Program-made: the position numbers and the translations under genes | Assembly: GCA_034509755.1 (NCBI GenBank) | Contig: CM067551.1 | Location: 15,186,501-15,250,500 of the forward strand | Origin: Anisodus tanguticus | Lineage: Eukaryota; Streptophyta; Magnoliopsida; Solanales; Solanaceae | Direction: 5' to 3' | DNA: 64,000 nt | Shown here: positions 10,447 through 21,352 of the stretch, piece after piece | Layout of the letters: each line of letters starts with the position of its first letter | How positions within the stretch are numbered: position 1 is the first letter of the stretch | Notes under the pieces: generated by a model | Database searches by the model: none | Told to the model about the DNA's origin: nothing | The model's input: the letters and a program-made list of their open reading frames with translations, nothing else

Positions 10447-12185
10447 ATGGAGAAATTGGCAGAATTGATTCTCATCCCTTCTCCAGCCATGGGCCATGTT
10501 GCTCAGATGCTGGAGTTAGCAAAGCTCCTCATCTATCGAAATAATCAGCTCTCAATCACTGTCCTCATTATGAAACTCCCCGATTACATTGACGCGGTCA
10601 GTGGCCCTTTCGTCGACTCTGTAGCTGCCTCATCCACCTCAAATCGCCTTCGATTCTTCCAATTACCATCTCCTGATCCAACCCCTGAATGGAGCTCCAA
10701 AACCCGAGGACACTTCGTCTACAGATTAGTACAAAGCCAGAAATCTCACATCAGGGAGTTGTTGACTAGTCAACGCCCTGGTAATAATAAACTCTCTGGA
10801 TTTGTTGTTGACATGTTATGCACTCCATTAATGGATGTAGCTGACGAGTTTGGGATCCCCAGTTACGTGTTTTTCACCTCGCCAGCTGCTTTCCTTGGAC
10901 TAATGCTTCATTTCCAGTTTCTTGAAGATGAGCGCCACCAAAATGTTTCAGATTTCAAGAACTCGAACAGTACTACTCTGTTATCATTTCCCAGTTACGC
11001 GTATTCAGTTCCTCCCAGCGTATTACCAATGGTTCTAGTCGACCGAGATACATGGTTAGGGAGATTTCTTGATTTCGCTCGTGGGTATAGAAAAGCTAAA
11101 GGAATCATCATCAACACTTTGGCTGAACTAGAAATCCATGCCTTGGATGCTTACAACAACAACAATAACATATCAAGATCTGAACAGGACCTACTTCCAC
11201 CCATCTATCCAATTGGTCCAATTTTGAACCAGTCAAAATCGCGGTCGGAGTCAGAGGAGGAAGAAATAACAAACTGGCTGGACGAACAGCCACCACATTC
11301 GGTGGTGCTAATCTGTTTTGGAAGCCAGGGAAGCGTACCAGTTGACCAAGTAAACGAGATCGCTGTAACTCTAGAGAAATGCGGCTGCCAATTCTTGTGG
11401 TCTTTACGCAGGCCACCACAGAGCAACAACGCGCAATTTCCCGGAGAATACACGAGCTATTCGGAAATCTTGCCGGAAGGATTCCTAGACCGGACAGAGA
11501 AGAAAGGGAAAGTGGTGGGATGGGTTCCGCAACTGAAAGTTTTGTCCCATGAAGCAATCGGGGGATTCATGTCACACTGTGGGTGGAATTCGATACTCGA
11601 AAGTATATGGTGTGGGGTGCCTATAGCAACATGGCCATTGCACTCAGAACAACAGGTAAAATAGAGGCAGATTTAAAATTTCTTAAACGTAGGTTCATCA
11701 GTTGAGAAAAGGAGAAAAAAAAGCATTAAATGAAAAGTGATGCTTAGTCATCTAGTTAAATAACTTAGCATTCAATCAAGTGCACTAGGATCCTTTTAGA
11801 ACTTGGATGTCGATAATATTATATCAATTTTAAAAAATATATATACATAATATACTTAATTTTATAATCAGATAATGGATTCACGCGCACCATAATATAC
11901 ACCTTAAATTTGCCCCCGCAGGTGAATGCGTTTCAGTTAGTGAAAGAAGTAGGGATAGCAGTGGAGATCACTTTGGATTACTGCGAGAGGAATAAAGATC
12001 AACCAATGGTAACTGCAGAAGCCATAGAAAAAGGGATAAGGGAATTGATGGAAGCTAACTCCACAGTAAGAGATAAAGCAATGGAGATGAAGGAGAAGAG
12101 CCAGGCCAGTGTAATGCAAGGTGGATCGTCATACTTGTCTCTTGGGAAACTCATTGATGAAATACTGAAGAACACAGCTTTGTAA
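10447..12185 (+). CDS. UDP-glycosyltransferase, UGT71-type (family 1), two exons
   Basis: A soluble cytosolic enzyme that moves a sugar, usually glucose, from UDP-sugar to a hydroxyl of a small molecule such as a phenolic, flavonoid, terpenoid or hormone; the acceptor cannot be read from sequence. Exon 1 is 10447-11655 and exon 2 is 11922-12185, with GT...AG intron ends (11656-11921, 266 bp) in phase 0, giving 490 residues, normal for the family. The N-terminal PSPAMGH carries the catalytic His17, and Asp122 in VVDMLCT is the expected partner. The 44-residue sugar-donor box runs from Trp359 to Gln402 with HCGWNS at 378-383, one residue before the intron. All key residues are present and no stops are seen, so it is probably functional. 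The ending GGSSYLSLGKLIDEIL and the opening ELILIPSPAMGH fit UGT71. Cop1's LTR lies 165 bp upstream. Confidence 0.92.
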
Positions 12186-12461
12186 CTTGTTCGAATTTTT
12201 ACATAAATGAGGTAGAGTTTCCATAATTGTACTAAGATTATGTCCTACCCAATTTAGATCCTTGTTTAATTATATATTGTTATTCTTTCTTTTAGAAAAG
12301 GTGATGGTGGTTGTGGTGGTAAGGAATTTGAGATGATTGAATTTAATAATTAGAAATTATCTTTAACTTTGGCTTAAAAACAATAAAGTTCCATGAAGTC
12401 TAATATGTGAATTGGTTGTCCACTTGAGGTGGCAAAAATGTCTTTTAGCTTTATTTTTTAT
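12186..12461. other. UGT71 3' flank, no gene seen
   Basis: AT-rich sequence holding the presumed 3' untranslated region. No clear canonical AATAAA signal stands out close to the stop codon. The hAT1 target duplication begins at 12454. Confidence 0.5.
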
Positions 12462-12899
12462 TAGGGGTGGCCAACGGGACGGGTTAGGGGCGGGGCGGGC
12501 TTGGCGGGATGGGCTCGGGGCGGGCGGACCTGGCGCGACGGGGATAGGGCGGGATCGATACCCGACGGGCCTGGCGGGTTCTGCCGTTGTCCCGTCTCGA
12601 TTCCGATCCCGTCGGAAAAGGGTACCGGTATTTTGCACTTAATTTTAAAAAATAACATATATATATATAACAACTCAATAATTGAACAAGATAGTGTAGT
12701 AAAAATATCCCAATGCTGTTTTTGTGCATCTTATATTATTTAATAGAAATTTGATTTTTTGTAATACAAATACAATTGTCAAAATTGAAACTTTGTGGTG
12801 TTGTTCAAAAATTGCAAATGACATAGTAAAATTGCAATTAAATAAATTACATTTTGAAAATAAACCTTTCTCTAGTTTCTTTATAATTTTCTGTGGTTC

Positions 12900-14442
12900 T
12901 TCGGTTGGAATTGATATTTGTTGGTCAAATTGCTTTACGTCGCTTACACCACCTTCAGATAAGATGTCGTTATAGTTTTCATCTTCGTTGATCTCCGGTT
13001 GACCGCACCTTCTCTGGATCCGCTCATATCCAATCTCTGAATAATAGTGCAATCTCCAAGCTGTCTCCCGCTAATGAGTGTCTGTGCTCTCCTATTTGAA
13101 ATCTGCCGGCAGAAAAAGCGCTTTCAGACGCTGTTGATGACGCTTGAATGTTTAAAACATCTCGGGCCATCATTGAAAGTGTCGGAAAGGTCTTCTCATT
13201 CTCCCTCCAGTATTTCAACAAGTCTTCATGTCCTTCATTGAGAACTGATTGGTACAATACAATACCCTGCAAAACAACTTGATGCTCTATGTCCCTATAA
13301 AAATATTTCCATGCATTTGATTTTAATTTTCGTTATGGTGGGCCTCGTCTCATACTAGGGGGAATAGGAGACGTTCCAGTTGGAGGTGCACTAGTGGGTG
13401 TGTCATCTAGATTAGTCGGTGTGTCATCTAGATCAAGTGGTAGGGGTGGGCGTATATCGGTTTATATCGATTTTGTATCCGAAAAATATGAACCGAATAA
13501 AAATTAGTTTATTTTAAAAAAAAAAACGAATCCAACTTTTTAAAAAAAAAAACGAATATGTTCGGTTTATATCGCCGAACGTATCGGATTATATCGGTTT
13601 TTTCTAGTGGGGCGGGTCGGGTCGATGAATTATTTATTCTTTTTTTTAAAAATTGAATTTCCAAAACTGAAATTGGCATTCACCCCTATATTACCACAAA
13701 TTTTCGATGTTGAAATGTAATGAGATTTTGACTAAAGAAAAAGAAAATTAGAAATCGATTTGAGAGAAAAATACAAATTGATTGGAAAACAAAGGTCTTT
13801 CTAAAAATTGGTTGAGTAGTTTGACCGGCCCCGTCTTCAAAAAAATATGCAAAATAAAAAAAAATCGGGTAAAACGGACATTCGAACGCAGAGTTATGAC
13901 CATTTAAAGTTTCACCAATTTACAACTACTTTCTCTCCCTACATTTTATGTCAATGCTTCCGTGATATGTTAATCAAGTTCATGCCGCATTCGGCTTCCA
14001 TAAAAGCTTCATAGATTGGCTTCAATGGCTATGATTCAAGAGATAGTAGTAGCCTAAAATAAAAAATAAGAATAATTATATATTTAATTCAGTTTTTTCG
14101 GTTCGGTTCGGTTCGTATCAAAATTAAAAAGCCAAACCGAATCACTAAATTCTGATTCGGTTTTCAAAAAAAATAACGAATAAAAACCGAACCGAACAGC
14201 TTCTGTTCGTTTTGGTTCTCCGAATTTTTTGCTCACCCCTATCAAGTGGTGTCATCTAGATTATCTTCTAAATTAAAGTCTTGTTGAGTTCCAGAAAATA
14301 GCTCATCGTCTAAATCTAATGGTATTGCAGGAAAATGTTCAGTATCAACAAAATCATCCTGTCTAGGAATAGGATGACTAGAAGAAGTACCCCTTCCCTT
14401 GTTACCCCTACTACAGGAAGCCTTACTCTTACCCGTAAACAT
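12900..14442 (-). pseudogene. hAT1 transposase remnant
   Basis: Read on the minus strand. The start at 14442 gives a polar N-terminal region with acidic stretches (LDLDDELF, NLEDNLDD). After hAT2, at 13440-13280, comes the repeated LDDTPTN, then RKLKSNAWKYF, which resembles the start of a BED zinc finger. Only about 10 residues later, at 13272-13024, the reading is already in the C-terminal hAT dimerisation domain (FPTLSMMARDVLNIQASSTASESAFSAGRF as a guide, split here as FPTLSMMARDVL and ASSTASESAFS). The catalytic middle, normally several hundred residues, is missing, so the element could move only with a transposase from elsewhere. Confidence 0.78.
13441..14241. mobile_element. hAT2: non-autonomous hAT element, 801 bp, inside hAT1
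   Basis: The ends TAGGGGTGGGC and (other strand) TAGGGGTGAGC are inverted repeats with one mismatch. They are flanked by the exact 8-bp duplication TCAAGTGG (13433-13440 and 14242-14249). The interior is AT-rich with GGTTTATATCG and GGTTCGGTTC repeats near the two ends, and no transposase is readable. It splits the hAT1 transposase frame. Confidence 0.9.
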
Positions 14443-15329
14443 ACCTTAAAGTCCTTCCATTTTAATTATGCTAAGAAATAGTTAACTTAAAGATAATGAA
14501 ATTAAGTGCGCTAATTAAAATAAAGAAACAATAATAATTTAATGAAGGAACGAATGTACCAAACGTCAACGTAAAGTCGACGTGTAATCGAGAGGTTGAA
14601 AATTAAAACTTTGCTCGATGGATGATCCTCAAGCTAGTTGCCGACTTCACTCCCAAATGAATAAATAAAATTAAATATTTAATAGACAATATAGACTTGT
14701 AGAGAGATAGATTGAGAGATTGTAGGAAGATTTGTGAAAAGATGAAGAGAAAATGAGGTATTTATAGTTGGAAAATTGGGTTAAAGTGTAAATATAATAA
14801 CTTAGGGGTTAAGAATAAATATTAAGGGCGTAGGGGGGGTTGGGGGAGGGGGAGGCAAAAAATGACCGTTGAACAACGACCAAAATATAAAATGGTCGTT
14901 GGTGCAACGACTATTTTGTGCAAAGGGGAGGGGGTGGGGATCGGGGAGGGGCTGGCGGGACTGGGGTGGGCCGGGTCCTGGCGGGACGAGCCCAGGTCCC
15001 TTCCCGGTTCGAGTCCCGGTACCAATTTTTTTTTTATAATAGCGGGTGTCGGGGGCGGGACTGGGCCGACCCGGCCCGTTGGCCAGCCCTATTTTTTATT
15101 AATTACTAGTATTATTACCCATATAATTCACGATTTATTTTTATTAATTACTAGTATTAGTATCAATGTGATTCGCGATTTATTAAAAAAAGATCAATAA
15201 TAGCAAACTTGTATCTTTTAAAAAAAAAAATATAAAATACTTAGATTATTTTATTTTACATTTTACTAATCAAGAAAGTATAATAATTGGTATGAATTTA
15301 GTTATCCCCAGGCCCTCTCTAAGCCTATG

Positions 15330-16546
15330 CGATTGAAATCCTAATCCTAGAAAACAACCTCCGTTCATGAGGTCGATGGCCGGCCTCCTCCGGAGACTGG
15401 CCAGTCACTAAACATTGCCTCTAGTTCTGAATTCCCATGTTTGAACAACCAAAAGCCAATTCATGCACCAGTAAGCATCGATAGTAATACTAAATCGATT
15501 CTAATGAGAGATCTTATGCAAACAACTATCAAAGTGGATCCTATTGATGTTAAGCCTATCTCATTTATTAATGGAGTACCAAGAATTCAATGGACAGAAA
15601 AGGAAGTCCGCAAAGATAAATGTGATTGAAAACCTACAATATGCAGTTCTAGGTAAATTCTCTTATGGGTGGCCGGAAATTAATGAACTACGGAAGATAA
15701 TACCATCTCAATGTGGTATGAAAGGAGAATGTCAGATTGGTGTTTTAAACATCGACATGTACTAATTTGACTCTCACCAATGGACGATTATGTGAATCTC
15801 ACTTCGAAAGGATCATACAATTTAAATTTAAAGGACGGGTATTACTACCAAATGCGACCTCTAATATACGATCCTAAATTCAAATTGGATGAGGAGACCA
15901 CTAAAGTTATAGCCCAGATATCATTCCCAAATCTTTTGCCTTAAAGGAATCACTTTTTTCACTTGCTGCTGCAATTGGAAAATCGTTACATTTAGACCAT
16001 GCAACAATAAATAAGACTCGCCCTAGTTGTGCTAGGGTAAATGTATTGGTTGACCTCAATTCTGGACTACCAAAGGTTGTTAAAATGGATATTATTGATG
16101 AAGAATCAGGGACGGAGAGGACTGAGATGGTGAAAATTAAATGTGATCACCTCCCCAAACATTACTTTAAATGTAAGTTACCAGGCCATAACGACATGGA
16201 GTGCAGAGTGTTGAATCCGAAGCTATGACCTAAAAAAAGGAAATAACACAAGGAATAGTGAGAAAGAAAAATCAACAGAAACACAAGTGGATAAGTAAAG
16301 GGATAGACAAGGAGATGATGCCATGAAGAAAGCATTGCCAGATGCTAAAAATGCAGTAAGAAGGGGCAATTACAATTATAGAAATAACCACAAGTATCCG
16401 TTAAATTCACAAGGGAGATTACAGTAAATGATGAACAAGCAGCGGAGGCATCAAGAGAAAAATTCAAAGAAAATGGGGTGATAGAGTAGAGGAGATAGAA
16501 GGCATGGAATCAGAGAGGAATAATGACAATGAATCATGTCAAGAAA
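15330..16546 (+). pseudogene. LINE-type ORF1 remnant (DUF4283-like plus zinc knuckle)
   Basis: Reading frames at about 15360-15765 contain ENLQYAVLGKFSYGWPEIN and QCGMKGECQIGVLN, the pattern of the DUF4283 nucleic-acid-binding domain in plant LINE ORF1 proteins. The later part (16046-16228) has a knuckle reading HYFKCKLPGHNDMEC; its first zinc-binding cysteine is replaced by tyrosine. Several frameshifts lie between the parts. The lysine- and glutamate-rich tail (16229-16546) stops abruptly at the Gyp2 LTR, which seems to have inserted there. No LINE reverse transcriptase (ORF2) is seen. Confidence 0.72.
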
Positions 16547-17666
16547 TGTCACGAACCCTTTTAGGGATCGTGGTGACACCTACACATTTTCACTGGTAGG
16601 CGAATCACTCTCAATTATTCACATGATATATAAGGAAAAATGGAAAGATAACACAATATACAATAATTATTTCATGATATAAATACGAAATAAAGTTTGA
16701 GAAATAACATAACCCCCAAAATCTAGTCAACCATACAAGAGCACTAATAATCTGATACAAGTCTGAATAAGGCACGTAGGCCAAAACTGAATCTGAATAC
16801 ATAAGTATCTGAACATATCTCTCGATCATAAGTAAAAGACAAGATAAGGATAAAGAATCCAAGGCATGCCGGATGTAGCATCTCACCCTGAATACTGAAG
16901 TCTGCCCGCTCGGACTCATACTCGAGCTCGCGAATTGGTTGTGGGATCTGTATCTGCACCAGAAAAGATACAGCAAGTGTAGCATGAGTACACAACGTAT
17001 CCCCGTAGACATCATAGCCCAAAAACGGACGATACATAAAAAGAGATAATACCAAGTTGACACTAAATAACCCTATAATAGCAGTTCACTAACCCTAATA
17101 CTATCACATTATTCATAAAATGGTTCACAAAATCAATATGTCACTTTGTTCATATAAGGTTTCATAATTACGTAAGTTATCTAGTTTCAGAAGAATTCTA
17201 TCACTGTATTCCAAGTATCAATGAGCAATTAACAATCCTTCTTTATCCAGGAATCCAATCAAGTTATCAACAACAAATCCAACACTTAATTCAACAACAG
17301 ATAATCCATAAAATGATATATGTATGATATGAATGCAATGTATATGTCAGTTACTTTTAATTTCCAGTATACAGATATTTAAGTTTTTATTATGAAATGC
17401 ATACCCATGGGGGACCTGCAAAGTCCATATACTCCTCCAAAATTTCTCATCGTAGCCTAGCTCTTGGATGAATAATAATTGTTGCAGGCGTGCAACCCGT
17501 CCCTTCGCGTATCATCATCTCAGTGTTGCCATAATCTCATAAGTATTCTCACCCTTCTGGTCTCTTAGACCCATAACATTTCCATACCACTCTAATATCA
17601 ATATCATGGAACCATGAGTGTATGAATGGAAATGACAATTCAAGGCAAGAATCAGGATATAGTGAG

Positions 17667-19507
17667 TAGGGATGGCAGGTGGGTAGGGATGGCAACGGAT
17701 CGGATCTGGACTGGATCCTACTAGATCCAGATCCAGATCCGTTTTTCATACCTGAATCCAGATCCGTCGGATCCATAAAAATCATATCCAAATCCGGATC
17801 CATCGGGTCCACGAATCGGATCTGGATCCACATGTAAAAAAATTTGTCTTGCTAAAAATGTAACCTTGCTAAGAATTTTTTTTTGAATTGACAAACTATT
17901 TTTACTTAGCTAACAGTTTACTGTGTTTCAATTTTGAAATGTTCATATGAGATATTTTGTTCGTTGTCTCGTTTTGATATATTTTGTTCGTTGTCTCGTT
18001 TTGATTGTGAGCTATTAATTGAAAATGTTGGACAATGACAATAGTTGCGAAAAATGCTGACTAGTATTTCCACAATGCAGAACTTGCATGTGCTTGGAAT
18101 CTTCACAAATGAAGTGAATATAATTTTAACTACTTGTCTATGGAGATGTTAGTCATTCACAAATATAACATTGATTTTATTATCGAAGTTACCTCTTTAT
18201 TTTTTTAATTTTTGAGTTAACGCGGGGATAAATTAAACATGTTTTGAGAATTAAACTTGCAAGGATGTGCTTAGAAATTTTAAGAAAATACTTATAAAAT
18301 TACATTCTAGGTTATGAATATATTTAATAAAAATTGGATCCACAGGTCGGATCTGGATCGGATACGGATCTCAAATACAAGATCCGGATCCGGATCCGAT
18401 CCGTCGAAATGGATCCGGTCCGATCCGGATCCGTCGGGTCCAAATTTTGAAGATCCATATCCTATAAAACGGATCTGGATCCACCGGATCCGGATCGGGT
18501 CCAGGATCCACTGCCATCTCTACAGGTGGGTATAATTTTACGGATTCCGCACTGCACCCGCCCCAGTTGGGGAGGGTATGGGTATAACTTTGGCGGGTAG
18601 TAGGCGGGTATGAGTATTGAAAATGTACCCGTCACGAGTGGGCGGGTAGGTGGTGGATTTGCAGTCATACCCGCCTACCCGTCCGCCTTATACCCGCTCC
18701 AAGCCCAAAATATTAGCAGCCCATAAGTCGTGCCTTAAGCCCATAAGTCACAACAAGTCTCTCATTCTCCAACAAAACTCAAAACCCTACGCCTCTTCAG
18801 TCCTTCACTCCTCCCTCTCTCTCGTTCCCCTTCACGTTGTCTCTCCTCCCTCTCTCATTCTCAACGTCTCTGCCTTTTTCTTTAAAGGAGATGCTAATCG
18901 GAAAATATTGGAAAATATTATTGTCTTTGCTTTATGCTTTGGGGTTGTCTTGGTGAGGTCAATTTTTGTGCATTTGTTAAGTTTTACCTATTGGGTTTGT
19001 GGAGTTCAATTGAAAAAGTTGAAAAACTTTAGCTTATATAGCTGAAATAATAACTGGGTTTTGTCTACATTTGTAATATATAACTATTTGGGTGGATAAT
19101 TTTTGGATTTTCTTGGAAATTTTATTTTTTTTATTATTTGTTGTGCAAGGGGGAAGAGGTGAAAAAATGGGGAATTCTGATGGTGAAAAAATCCGAAATT
19201 CTCCTCCCTCTCTCCCAAAGTAAAATGAGACCGTGACATTATTGATTCTTGACTCAAAATTTTGGTATAATTTTTGGAATTTGAATTTTTGGGATCATGT
19301 TGATCACTAATTGATTACAAAATATGGAAGACGGGTATAGGCGGTTATTGGCGGGTGACGGATATCCACTTGGGTGGTGGAGCGTGTGTGGATTTAGGAA
19401 TATACCCGCCTAGGCGGGTAGTTGGAGGGTATAAAAATTTCTGGCAGGTACGGGTATGGGGGAGGGGGTACCCGTACCCGCCCCGCCCCGCCCAATTGCC
19501 ATCCCTA
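17667..19507. mobile_element. hAT3: non-autonomous hAT element, 1841 bp with hAT4 inside
   Basis: Perfect 11-base inverted ends TAGGGATGGCA / TGCCATCCCTA are flanked by the exact 8-bp duplication ATAGTGAG (17659-17666 and 19508-19515). Without hAT4 it is about 994 bp. Subterminal regions are rich in GGCGGGTA and TACCCGC, such as at 18560-18690 and 19330-19500. No transposase is readable. It lies within the Gyp2 LTR, so it is younger than Gyp2. Confidence 0.92.
17684..18522. mobile_element. hAT4: non-autonomous hAT element, 839 bp, inside hAT3
   Basis: The ends TAGGGATGGCA and TGCCATCTCTA are inverted with one mismatch, with the exact 8-bp duplication CAGGTGGG at 17676-17683 and 18523-18530. 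It sits only 17 bases inside the left end of hAT3, whose terminal repeat is nearly the same. Both subterminal zones (17690-17835 and 18335-18510) are packed with GGATCC, GGATCTGG and GATCCG words. The interior is AT-rich and non-coding. Confidence 0.92.
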
Positions 19508-19644
19508 ATAGTGAGATGCAACCAAGTTTGGAGATGAAATATCACATGCTTTTAAAAATTCAATAACACATATACAATCCAAGTACAAATAAGGATATCA
19601 TATCGAAAACATATGTGATGAATAAACATATCAATAGCAACTAC

Positions 19645-19700
19645 GATGACAAGCCCACATAATGGTGACAAGCCCATATAATGGTGACAAGCCCAATCAA
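19645..19700. repeat. Three-copy 19-bp tandem repeat in Gyp2 LTR
   Basis: The unit TGACAAGCCCATATAATGG occurs three times with few changes. It sits in about the same LTR region as the tandem tract of Gyp1, but the unit sequence is different. Confidence 0.75.
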
Positions 19701-21352
19701 TCAGCAGTCGGAACCAGCATAAGGTTGATTCCCCAGATCACCCATCATCATAGTTCAACACTGGTACCCACTCAAACGTTCATCACAACCATTTGAGAGG
19801 GACCCCAAACACGTCCAATACCCCTCAATATTTATAACTAATTATGTACTTCTATTGGAGTCTAGTGAAAGTAAACTGTAGCCTACCTCTGAGCTGAACT
19901 GAAGCCTCGAATGGTTAGATCTCTACGATAGCCTTTCCCTTCCACTGCACCTCGTGATAATCAAAGTCTAATCATGCATATACTATTCATTAATACAAGG
20001 CTTACACACATACAAAGACATAATTCTTAACAAAGCAAGACTTCCAAAAACCAACCCCGAGCCCACATCATCAAAACTCAAACTTTAATATTTAAAAAGC
20101 ATCAATACATACTAGATAATTATATCCTTAAGTTAATTGGAAACCTATACTCATTTGGACCTTCGATTGAACAATATGCAAAAAGCCCAATTTGAAAACC
20201 TAAAATTTTCCCCCAACCTCAAAAGAATTTGTATAATCAAAGTAACCTCTACATCATGATCATATACCAATCTCCGTCACTAATTCATAATATTAAAGCA
20301 ATCTAATCAATAAATCACCCTTTAACCAATAATACAACTCTCTTAAACTCACATGAAAGCCATAATTCATTTTACCCATTTCACATGAACTCTATAACAT
20401 CATTAAAGGACCTTAAATTATGGAACAAAATCATAAAGATGATTTTTTTTTACCTCAAGGATGAATTCACTCTTAATCTTCATAAAACTATCCCATTGCA
20501 GCTCTAGGTTCGAGGAATGTTATTTTGGAAAATAAGCCTTGACCTAGGAATTAAATATGATACCTGATCCAATGATTCTACCCCAGCGGAATTGACTCTG
20601 CTGGCGCGGACTCGCTCCCGCGTAAATCAACCTCGATGAGATGGTGTCACTTGACACCTCGCCTCAGCGCAAAAGAAAACCTGAATCCACAAAGGCGTAC
20701 CCGCCCCATGTGGAAGTCCTATCCACCAAAGTAGAAACTCAACAGTTATCCATACCCTCGCTTTTGCGAGCCAACCTCCTGCCGAGGCGTACACGCTGAA
20801 GCGAACAACTGTGTCGCTGAGGCGGACACCAAATACCAGATTATAAGAAACCAACTCAATCTTCTACCAAACACCCGAAACACTCCCGAGACCTCCCGAA
20901 CAAAAACTAGACATGCCTTCCCAAGGTAAACAGTGCTACAAACTCACCTGTACCCTCAAATTTCCTATTTAATGAGTTAAGACATACTTTTCTTAAGATC
21001 ATCCGGGATGACCAAATATCTAAATATTGCAAATAAGGCCATAAAAATACATTCGATTGTTTCAAAAAGCGAACCAATAACTCTATTAAGTCATAAATGA
21101 CCCTCCAAAACTAGCGGAAGCGACAGAACTCGGAAACAAACCTATCTACTCAAAAGTCAATCTTGAGTCAAATTATCCAACTCTAAGGTTCTAGTTTTGG
21201 GCTTTTCATATGAAATTCATGTAAATAGACCTCGGGATCCATGTCACTCATCACCGAGCTTCACAAACCCCACATAGAGACTTCAGAAAGGGTCAAATAA
21301 GCAAATAAGGGTCTTTAACTAAAAACGACCAGATGGGTCTTTACATGGGATA

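Larger units (their letters stand above)
12462..15091 (-). mobile_element. hAT1: hAT-superfamily DNA transposon, 2630 bp, internally deleted
   Basis: The ends are TAGGGGTGGCCAACGGG and, on the other strand, TAGGGCTGGCCAACGGG: inverted repeats of 17 bases with one mismatch. They are flanked by the exact 8-bp duplication TTTTTTAT (12454-12461 and 15092-15099), the size typical of hAT. Just inside both ends is unusually GC-rich sequence (GGGCGGG/CCCGCC runs). The minus strand encodes pieces of a hAT transposase. A second hAT element (hAT2) is inserted in it. Confidence 0.9.
16547..21345 (-). repeat. Gyp2 3' LTR (Tekay-type), 4799 bp including two hAT insertions
   Basis: On the minus strand it begins TGTAAAGACCC at 21345, directly after the element's pol region, and ends ...GGGTTCGTGACA at 16547, matching the end form of Gyp1's LTR (GGGTCGTGACA). 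Taking out hAT3 leaves about 2.95 kb, like Gyp1's LTR in size. A three-copy 19-base tandem repeat (GGTGACAAGCCCATATAAT type) lies at about 19645-19700. No gene is seen in it. The left target-site flank would be AGAAA, but no right flank survives for comparison. Confidence 0.75.

Noticed and set aside
11111..11557. A 148-codon minus-strand frame in the UGT71 gene
   Set aside because: It is antisense to conserved UGT coding and has no recognisable domain.
12363..12743. Several overlapping open frames on both strands rich in Gly, Arg and Pro
   Set aside because: They come from the GC-rich subterminal repeats of hAT1 and have no family features.
20627..20854. Open frame of 75 codons on the minus strand
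   Set aside because: It lies within the Gyp2 LTR with no protein similarity I can recognise.
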